64,000 bases of DNA from the NCBI GenBank assembly GCA_002221725.1, contig NJFT01000109.1, positions 62,001 through 126,000 on the forward strand. The letters run 5' to 3'. This document shows positions 55,441-64,000 of this stretch, one piece after another. Source of the DNA: Scedosporium boydii. Its lineage: Eukaryota > Ascomycota > Sordariomycetes > Microascales > Microascaceae. A program made the translations under genes and the position numbers. Every line of letters starts with the position of its first letter. Position 1 is the stretch's first letter. The notes beneath the pieces were generated by a model. The model was not told where the DNA came from and made no database searches. It worked only from the letters and a program-made list of their open reading frames with translations.

Positions 55441-55450
55441 TTTTTTTTTT
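55441..55450 (+). terminator. Pol III T-run terminator
   Basis: Ten T residues begin two bases after the tRNA discriminator, with a second T run at 55454-55460. Confidence 0.9.
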
Positions 55451-55672
55451 GCCTTTTTTTAATCGACGATTCTCTTTTTACTCTCAACCTCCAGCTCTGT
55501 AGTTGACGTTGGCAGTATATTTCGTGCCTAGTCTCTTTTTTCTTTCATATTTTCTTTTTATTTCTATTTTTTCGTTTCTTTGGCTTTTGTGACTTTTTCA
55601 ATGTCTAAGAACGGATGTCGAGTTCGCTTCGTACATAAAACCATCAACATAGTTAATACTCGTTCACTTCCA

Positions 55673-58283
55673 TCATCTCGCCCGAGACCCCGCCTTCAAA
55701 ATCTTCATAGTATTCCTCATCAAATCCGGAATGCCCAAGAATCCCTCCTCCTCCAGCCGCTGCAACACCGCCAACCTATAATCCTGCCACGAAAGCACCA
55801 ATCCCCCATCCTCCCTCAACCTCACCAAGCTAGCCTGCGTCACGGGCCCTGGGTGCCTCGTAGCCAACGCCCTCGGATTCTTCTCGAGCGCTTCGTCCTC
55901 AAGCTGCCTCAGCGCCAGAATGGACTGGAAGCTGAGCACGGGCGAGTGCGAGAGGCCAAAGTACAGGGCGAGCGGGGCGTCCGACCCGGGGAGGGACTCG
56001 ACGTAGTTCTCGAAAACGCGGACGCGGGAGCGCGGCACGAGGCAGCCTAGGGCGTTGGGGTCGGTGTCGGTGAAGGCGCGCATGCGCCAGACACAATTGC
56101 AAATGTCCATGAGGAAGCCGTTGAAGCGGTTGATGTAGTCGAGGGGGTATGTGGAGGAGGTGATGGGCTGGGCGCCCGGGGCAGGGGTCTTTGACTTTTT
56201 GGCAGCCATGGCCATTTGGAACCCTTGCTTGTAGTTGGACAGGACGGTGCAGAGGCGGGAAACGACGGTGAGTGATTGGCTGAAGAAGAGGGTGTATACG
56301 AGCGTGTCCGGGGGGTTGCGGATGGGGACGTATTTGCGGAGGCGCTCGTCGTTGAGGATGGGTATGTACTGCTCTAGGAACTCGATCACGGCGAACTCAG
56401 CCGCGAGGGTCGGGCTGGTTTGCGTGATGGTGAGGGCGAGCTGGTGGGCGTGGTCGACGACCGATGTGATTGTCCTCGGGGCATATTCGAGGACTTCATC
56501 TGAGGCGAGGAGTGACGCGTACCAGTGCCGTAAAAGCTCCGTGTAAAACTTGAGCAGGGACAGTTGCGACTCGGCGCTATTGTCAAGGATACATGTTTCT
56601 AGGGGATGGAATATATTTTCGTAGAGTTCTAGCAAGTGTTAGAAGAAAAGTGGTAAAGATGAAGGGTACTCGAGAACATACTCTCAAACTCCAGAACTGG
56701 AGTGTAAGGGAGGATTCCGAGCACGGAGTCTCGCCCATCATGTCCATTCCATACCTTCAAGAAGTCGACGAAAAAGTTCAGTATCAATGGTGGAAGTTTC
56801 TGCAAAGAAGTTAATGAAATGGCCTCACAAGTCATCGTCCCTAGAGGTGGCCATCTCCCTTACCTTGGTAACAGCGACATACTCACGTAGCACGCCGAGC
56901 ACTTCACTAATAGTACCCGAATCCGCATCTCCAGTCCTGATATCTTGAAGAACCGCAGAAACCCAGTTGTGTATCCTCGTATACGCCTCCTCATCCGGGC
57001 GTAGCAGGAGAAACTTCTGAAGGAGCGGGTCTGCTAGCACAGCAACCAGCTGGTTTGGCAACATAATGGTTTCGAGGTGCTTGACAAATGTCGTTGCGTT
57101 GTTGATTTCCTCCAGAGTTACCGATTGCTAAACAAGCCAAAAGTAAGTGATGAATCCTGAAAGAGAAGGGGACCAACTAAACTCACTTCCGTTGCATGTG
57201 CCGTGCGGACTGATGGTATGACAGCTGCCTTTGGCCTCCCAAAGTATTTGTGGCGAACTTGGAAGCCACTTTGAGGTGCAGTGGCCGCATTTTCTCGGAT
57301 TTTTTCTGAATGGGTAGCCTGTATCTCGTCTAATCTAAGTCGCCAATCGACATCCGGATGCTGGTGAAGATGTCGGTCAGCATGGATGTGCGAGGAATAT
57401 GTGAAATGGGGGCGTGAGCGTCAACGAACCTTGAAGGCGGATGCTCGTCCCCTGACGGCATCGCCGACGATAATCTCCGGGTAGTAGTCCTTGTAGACTC
57501 TCAGAAGACCAACTAATGCAGGGTCTTTGCCAGTCTGACGTGAGAGTTCAAGTCTAACCAGATTAGCTTCGGAAGCAGACTTGAAAAATCTACAAACCAA
57601 GCCGCCTAAGACTTACACCGCCTGGATCCTATAAGGTTGGACATGTTTCCGCCGAGTAACGAGCGCCAAGAGATGGCAAAGCTGTGGTCTAGACTACAGT
57701 CAGAATTTGCAGCTTTCGTAAGTGGGAGGAGGGGAGGGAAGAAGCGGGATAGCGGCGCAAGCTCGCTCCGCACCTTATGGCTGCCACGTCAAGCAGATTG
57801 AAGAGAACGGGATACGCCCTCGATAGGATACTCGGTGCATCAATTACATGGTAGATCATGACCAACCACCTCAACAGCGCGGCCTGAATGGGCAGCGAGG
57901 GCTTGAGCTCGCCGATACCCAGGCAGCCCACTACCTGGAGCACGACATCGCTCGAGACGGCGGATGCGGGGTAGAGATTCCTAACAATGGAGCCCAAGCT
58001 CGCCTGGTCGAGGTGGCTCGTCTGCGTTAGGAGGGCGATAAGGTCCTTGAGAGGGTCGGGCAGCAGGCCGTGTTGGTAGGCCGCCGAGGCGAGCTTGTCA
58101 ACAGTCGGCCTGATGGGGGCCCCACGACGTTTGGCGGGAAGTTTGGAGGCTGCGGGATGTCAAAGTTAGAAGGTCATGTATGCATGACGGAATATCGTGT
58201 CCTTATACCTTATACTTACCAGTTACGACATCTTCGATCAAGTTGTTGAGCTCGCTCTGGCTGTCGACTTCCATCTCCATCAT
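55673..58283 (-). CDS. inner kinetochore protein CENP-I (Mis6/Ctf3)
   Basis: Eight exons (minus): 58220-58283, 57774-58149, 57617-57688, 57430-57553, 57187-57360, 56864-57127, 56682-56799, 55673-56628; introns 53-85 bp. The joined length is 2148 bases, 715 residues. It belongs to the CCAN inner kinetochore and helps place CENP-A. Conserved landmarks are ASKLPAKRRG, HLDQASLGSIVRNLYP, PIQAALLRWLVMIYHVID, QLCHLLALVTRRKHVQPYRI, LLRVYKDYYPEIIVG and SAFKHPDVDWRLRLDEIQ, all helical-repeat segments of the Mis6 family. Each junction was chosen to restore these. The last exon holds the C-terminal helical half. Start at the first of two adjacent ATGs. The frame is open a little further upstream but reaches a stop without another ATG. 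Confidence 0.93.
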
Positions 58284-61200
58284 GGGACCTTGGAGGAGGT
58301 ACGCCTCTGTGGGCGCCGGCTGCGAGGTTGCGGCGTAGATTCGGAGGGCGACGCAGCAGTCAACAATTCTATGATGCAACTAATACAGAATTATACCGAG
58401 ATATAAGTAGTGCTAAGTAATTATCCCCTTACTCGTCCCTTATGTTGATATTTGCTTTCGGGTCCAGTCTGTGATGGTTGTTGTCCGCTCCAGTCGCGTC
58501 CAAGACGTGTTTGGTCCCAAGTATCTGAAACCAGCCGACAGCAACTGTCCAACGGTCACAACCCCTCCCCATCTCAAAAACTCTCTTTCAGTCTCACTGG
58601 TCGGCCGCCGCCCTCACCGTCGGTCCGTCCCACAAGAAAGCGGAGGATGTCTCAACGGGATGATTAACACGACAGATACTTTATTGTTCACTTTCTTATA
58701 CTCCGATGGTTATGGGCAATAAAAATCACTGACTCGTGTTGGCTGGCTACAAATGACATCATCCACAACTTGTTCTGATTTCTATGCATACAAGCAGTCA
58801 AGAAGATTATGAACGAATGTACGAACCTGTGATACACAGCAAGGGAGCTGTATTGCCCAGGATGAAGGGAGTCCAGTGCTCTCGCGCTTTCTCATGAGCC
58901 TTCATCCCTACTTCGTAGGCTCTTGGGCAAGTTTGGTCTTTTCCTCCTTTGGAAGATATCAAATGCGGGGATAGATCACAAGAATGCTACCCAAGGCATG
59001 CAAGACCTCATGATGGCAGACCAGCTTCCATGCTCACCTGCCCCAAAATTGTCTACTTCATAATCTACTTCGTAGTCGCCCCTCTAGCCGAAGGGGAGTC
59101 GGCCGCCGGATGGAAAAGCAGAACTGGGAGGGGGGAGGCGAAAGACAAAGTCGAGCGGGGTTTTTGGTGGAAGAGCACGACAGGAAGGAATGTGTAAGAG
59201 GCCTGTTTGGGCGACCAAGGCAAGGATTCTGGCACTAGCGATGCCTTTAATTGCCAGCTACGGGATGAAATGGAGGTGGGGGTCAATATTAAACGGGGAA
59301 AGCGAGGGCAGTTCAAGCACAAGCAGGGTGCCGCAAGAGGGAAAAACAATGCGTGCATCGATCGGGGTTCGTGTTTCATCGCAGCTCATGTGCTCGGGAG
59401 GTTGTAGATCGGCAGAACTGGGAGGGGAGATCGTCCGGGATCGTGAGATGGGATGGTACTTCGGCATTGTGGATGTTTTCTTCAGAGGAGAGGCCGGAAA
59501 AAGAAGAGCAAAGTAAAGCAAGGGAAATCGAAGATAAAGCGGAGACAAAGGTAAACCGAAAAATAGAAGAGAGGCACACTAACTCTCCTTTACCTCGTCC
59601 GAAGTACAAATGGCTCGTACAATGGCATTCGACATCGCACACAAACCTTAATCCAAGTGGCACAAGTTGGCACAACCCCCAGTATCGCCGTCTCGGCCGT
59701 AACTGGACCCAAATGAATCTAGGCTCGAGTGACACAGGAGCGGCAAAAGCGGCCATGCCATTATTTACTAAATGACTCGGGGTGGGTGTTGGAGTCTACA
59801 CCTGGTGTAAACCAATTTAACTGTCTTCGATACGGCATCTCAGCCGTCGGATGAGAGTGGCAATTTGCAATGGCACTAACGGAGTCGTCCTGATGCCTCC
59901 CAATCAACCTCGTACTTCGTACTTGAGATATCAATTGATGGCGTTTTTGCCCAGTTCCCAATTGCCTATGCTCCATCCCAACAACCCCTGCTCGGGAGGT
60001 TGGCAGTCTGGACAAAAAACAGGCAATACCAAAAAACTCGACTGTGCCGCATTGATGCGGACACGGGTTGCAGAGACGACATCACGGACAACTCACCGCT
60101 GCATGGTGCTGATGGGAGGGCATCCGCTCTCTCTCAATCGGCGACTTGCACATTAGAGGCCTGTTCGTATAACAAATAAAGATCAAGATCAATAAGTACC
60201 GAGTAATTCGCGTGTGGATGATGTATTTTATGCCATATTGCCATCAGCTTCTCAACCCATCCCAAACCAGACCAGCAATGGCATGAATACACCGAGAGGG
60301 GCAAGCGGTAAATGCTTGGCCAGGCCAGCCAGGCCAGCCGGACCCATGCTGACATGTCACCAGACTCACCACTTGAGTATCTCACTAGCAGAATCTTGCT
60401 GATGAGTGACTTTGATCAGCACCTCAGTTGGCGAAATGGGAGCTTTAGGCCCTGGGCTGCCTGGGACCCCAAAGTAAACCTTGTGTTACCTGTCGTGTAA
60501 CCAGCAGAACAGGACCTCAACCTCGGTCAAGAGGAAAATCAATAAATACCTGTATGAAGTAAGAAGGGGGTTAGGACCACCTGATGGACCATTTGGAACC
60601 ACCATTTCGGCCTACCTCAGTGGCCGGTCCTTCCTCCTTCCCTCCCCCTTTTTCTAGGCTGGTCGACCGCATACTTCGTACAGAAACCACACTGGGTTCG
60701 TGTTGACTGTCCTCGCACATGTGGGCATGTGCGATACGAGCCGTGTGGGACACTGGTACCCAAGGTCTCGGAGAGATATGACATGATTGTCGGCTTTCAC
60801 TCCCTCATCAGGACCAGAGTACAAACCTGGCCCATCACGAATTGCCTCTCGCCTCGTGGTCTGTTGGGAAAGTGGTAGCATCACAATCACATAACCACAT
60901 GCACCCATTGCATTGATCCCATCCCAGAATTTATTCCCTGGAAAACTCTGCAGCAGCTAAACTAGCTCCACAACATCGGGGTATACGGAGTACATTTTTA
61001 CTTGGCAAGAAGTATACCAAGAAGGAAAGAAAGGACACCAGTCTCATTCACATAAACTATTACTGGCGAATCCATCACGAACCATCAAGCATCCAGAGAA
61101 ATGTGCAGGCAAGTGGGTCTTTGGAGGCATTTGATCAAACAATCAATCGCACCGGGGGGTGCGGACTACGGAGTACTTGAGAGGTCCGTCCTACGGGATG

Positions 61201-64000
61201 GGGGCTAATTACCCCCAAATTTCCAGTGAGACAAATTTACGAAGTACTTCGTACTTTGCGACACCATTGCCACACATGACAACGAAGTAATACCAAGTAC
61301 ACAGGCACGATGGAAGACGACCCAAAGGTTTAAGTACCTGCTGGGCTGTACTTTGGAGTATAATCAATTCATGTACCGCGTACATGAAATCCATCCCTCT
61401 GCCCTTCCTCCGTTACAGATCCCCTCCAATGCTCGCCCATCATCCCGCCCAAAGTTAATGTGAGTACCTGCATAGATCAATCAGAAAGATTAATTGAAGC
61501 CGAGGAGCAAGGGAAGCACAAGTCAATTATGTCGTTTACACATCACAAGGAGGAGATTGGAATCGGATTTGGTTGGTCTAGGTTGTAATGTACCTATGTA
61601 GCCTAACCTACGAAGTACTAACTAATCTAGTACCATACCTCCTCGCAGGGCAGATGGTCGCAGAATCAATGCTCAATGCCTGGGCACAATACCACGCTGG
61701 CGATAGCCGAAGGAAGAAGTCTAGAATGGCGGATACTAACATAGCGTATTCCCTCACCCTAATCTTACCACATAGCGTGCGAAGGTACTAATTAGTACTA
61801 TTATCTCGGATTCCGGAGTAATTGCCCCGTCGAGTCTGGGCAATGAAAGGATCTTGATGAGGATAGCAAAACCCAAGACTTCGGATGCTGGGGTTTCCTA
61901 GAATGAGTAGATACGGCAAGCCGACTGCACTGCGAATACCGAGGTAGGTAAGTGTGGGAGAGTGTAGAATTGATGGACAAAGGTCTTGATGGAATTGTGC
62001 CTTGATTGGGGCCAAACTTCACACCGCTCCATCCGTGTGTACCCGAGTGTAGCGTTTTGGTCAAGAGGGCAAGAGGGTCGTCGTTATGTTTACGGGCAAC
62101 GGACAAATCGACTTGCACAAGCGCGCTTGAGGAAAAAGAAGGTGAAACAACTTATATCCAGGCGTCATTCTCTGGCTCCTTGTTGGTTGTCCGCCCGCCA
62201 CGAGGACAATCCTGTGCACCCAAAGGCTGTTGGTATTAGTTTGTTGGAAGTTGGGGGGAAGGACCCAAGGCTCTGGTTCTGAGCAACCGGTGGCCCCACT
62301 AATGTTCGGTCGGTCCTTTTCCTTCCCATGCCTGGCCTGGCCATACTCATCCTCGCTTGCTGGCCGCCCTGGTCAACCCCAGGCCTCCAGAGGCGGGTCC
62401 AATATTCTTTCTGGTGGTGTCTGTCCCAGACTTTCCAAGGCTGGCTCTGCGAAGGAATCCAGGGTCGCATTCGGAGCATGGAGTTATTAGTCATTCAGAG
62501 CCTTCTCGTGCAACAATTTCCGACTGAAGGTCAGCCCTGGCTTGACTTGTGGGAGCATACGCCGCAATGTTGCAGAGCTGTAGTGTACTTACCAAATGGT
62601 TTTGTGTTGTTAGTTGTTACAATTTTCGTGGAACTGGCCCCGCCATCCGTCCTGCTGGAGGTTTCTTCGTAGAACGCATAGTGTACACTAAGATACTTGG
62701 AAGCGGACCGCACAATGAACCACGCTACACTCGTTTCGTGGAGACAGACAAGGGGTACGTAGTCAGGCCCGGCCAGTGTCATGTGTTTCATTAAGGCCAC
62801 CGGTACGCAACCTCCCCCCAAATTATACTAGCGCAATCTCCGGCTGTCGGTCCTTGGCAAGATTCGGGTGCTAATGTCTCAACTGGACTAAAGGGCCAGT
62901 GAAAGTGGATGGCTGGATGCTACATCCACCACTTACGTGCATGCCGCAGCTTCCTTCTTCAAGGGTAATAATGGGGAAACACCTGAGGAGACTCTGCGTT
63001 TGTGGTACGACTTGTCAACGTTAGATTTGATGACACCTTTACTTATTGCTTTTTTCTGTGCCACCTGTGCGACGAGCAGGCCCAGTAAAAGAATACGCTA
63101 CATGTGTACTTCGTACCCTCTCATTCAGTGACGCACGCGAACATTACTCCGTAAGTTCAGGTGATGCAGCCTTTTTCCTTTTTGTCTTTTTTTCCCCTCC
63201 CCTCTTATTGACACAGTGAGTAATTTTTTGTACTACTGATGAAGCTTTCGATCCGACTTACTTTTGAAGCCACTTGGGAGTCTGAATGTATTACCCTCCT
63301 CCGCTTTGGTGTGACCAGCTGGCCAGCCCTCCCGCCCTCTCCAGGCCCTGCGTCGTCTAGTTGAGGTGGGACGAGTGTGGTGATGGCTGATCGGTGCTTG
63401 GCCCGTTTTCTGGACATCCTACCGCATTTAGTAGTAATTTATCTGCCTGCAACAGAGGGGGATGGGGACTGCAATACTTGTAAACATTAACTTGAACCTG
63501 GCCCACCTCGCTCAGGTCACCGCTTTCCTTGTTGTGACCTCTCGAAACCCGAGGAATCTTACGAAAAAGAGTTACCTATTCTTTCATGCGAATGCACGAA
63601 GTAAGTAGTCGGCGGAAACCCTCCCCTCGTCGCACACATTCGCCAGCTCCGTACGACTTTTCACTATTAGCCTTAAACGGTGTGTACCTCACTACCTTCG
63701 TACTTCCTACCTCGTTTTGGTGTGTTTTGTGTTCCCTTCTCTCCTCAATCGTGCTTTCCTGCAGAATTAGTGACAGATACCCTTGTGCCTGTGCTACATC
63801 AAATCACTTTGCTGCATCAACCTGCCCATCCAAAGTGGCTCTTTCCATTTTTCTCCTTGCTGACGCCCGCCCGCCCAGTCCCGGCTTCCGTCACGACATC
63901 TACGTCTCTACGTCTCTGCGTCTCTGCGTTTCTACCTTTCTCTTTCACCCTTGCGCCTGCTGAACATCCGAGAGCAAGCATTGCGCCTTCCCAGTCCTGC
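58284..64000. other. 5.7-kb gene-poor right end
   Basis: No gene is supported over this span. Open frames (up to ~125 codons) overlap on both strands and match nothing known. The DNA is rich in TACTTCGTA/TACGAAGTA and TACGGAGTAC words (for example 58911-58919, 59058-59066, 59915-59926, 60671-60679, 60983-60991, 61233-61250, 61608-61617, 63107-63115) and has short GGCCAGCCA repeats near 60319-60340. The final 350 bases are C/T-rich with a TCTACGTCTC-type tandem repeat (about 63898-63935), as in a promoter or leader of a gene lying beyond the window. Confidence 0.5.

Noticed and set aside
60130..62500. CRISPR-like or transposon terminal repeats
   Set aside because: The short palindromes are irregularly spaced and no paired inverted termini or regular spacers are visible.
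63586..63963. 125-codon frame at the right edge
   Set aside because: Low-complexity, C/T-rich and without a domain; better read as promoter or leader of a gene beyond the window.

Overview
The window is nuclear DNA of a filamentous ascomycete (Pezizomycotina, probably a Sordariomycete). The reasons are: short GT-AG introns (mostly 53-110 bp) with CTAAC/CTGAC-type branch sites, compact alternating-strand genes, fungal protein families (Mis6/CENP-I, GEP4, MTR2, LCCL membrane protein, SPOK-like protein), an intron-bearing tRNA-Phe, and intergenic DNA rich in short palindromes such as TACTTCGTA and TACGGAGTA. I cannot name the species. Exon models were built by hand by joining frames at splice sites; each joined model is divisible by three and free of internal stops.

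0-14.8 kb: a small alpha/beta-barrel-like protein, mevalonate kinase, the shared alpha subunit of protein farnesyl-/geranylgeranyltransferase I (with a ~200-residue N-terminal extension), the NTF2-like mRNA export factor Mtr2 (GC-AG intron), mitochondrial methionyl-tRNA synthetase and a NAT9-type acetyltransferase. 14.8-18.3 kb is gene-poor, with an AAAAT microsatellite and a tRNA-like Pol III relic. 18.3-23.6 kb: an L-type amino acid permease, FAM32A and a GPI-anchor-type surface protein. 23.6-28.2 kb is gene-poor.

28.2-36.9 kb is a dense housekeeping block: dolichol kinase, ORC2, GEP4 (mitochondrial PGP phosphatase), a small SANT/Myb-like protein and an acyl-protein-thioesterase-like hydrolase.

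37-49.6 kb looks like an accessory, conflict-type island. It holds (i) an intact single-exon homologue of the SPOK spore-killer proteins, with coiled coil, PD-(D/E)xK nuclease, cysteine motif and kinase; (ii) an eight-exon AAA+ ATPase; and (iii) a divergently transcribed DUF7708/STAND-like protein whose central coiled coil is built from tandem 42-nt exon modules and whose NTPase-like half lacks a P-loop. The SPOK-like gene is the most notable item: such proteins act as single-gene toxin and antidote in meiotic drive.

49.6-58.3 kb returns to conserved genes: CutC, an LCCL-domain membrane protein, queuine tRNA-ribosyltransferase accessory subunit 2, tRNA-Phe(GAA) with a 20-nt intron, and the inner-kinetochore protein CENP-I/Mis6. 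The last 5.7 kb has no gene I can support. Functional themes that recur are isoprenoid use (mevalonate kinase, prenyltransferase alpha, dolichol kinase), tRNA and mitochondrial function (MetRS, QTRT2, tRNA-Phe, GEP4) and chromosome biology (ORC2, CENP-I).
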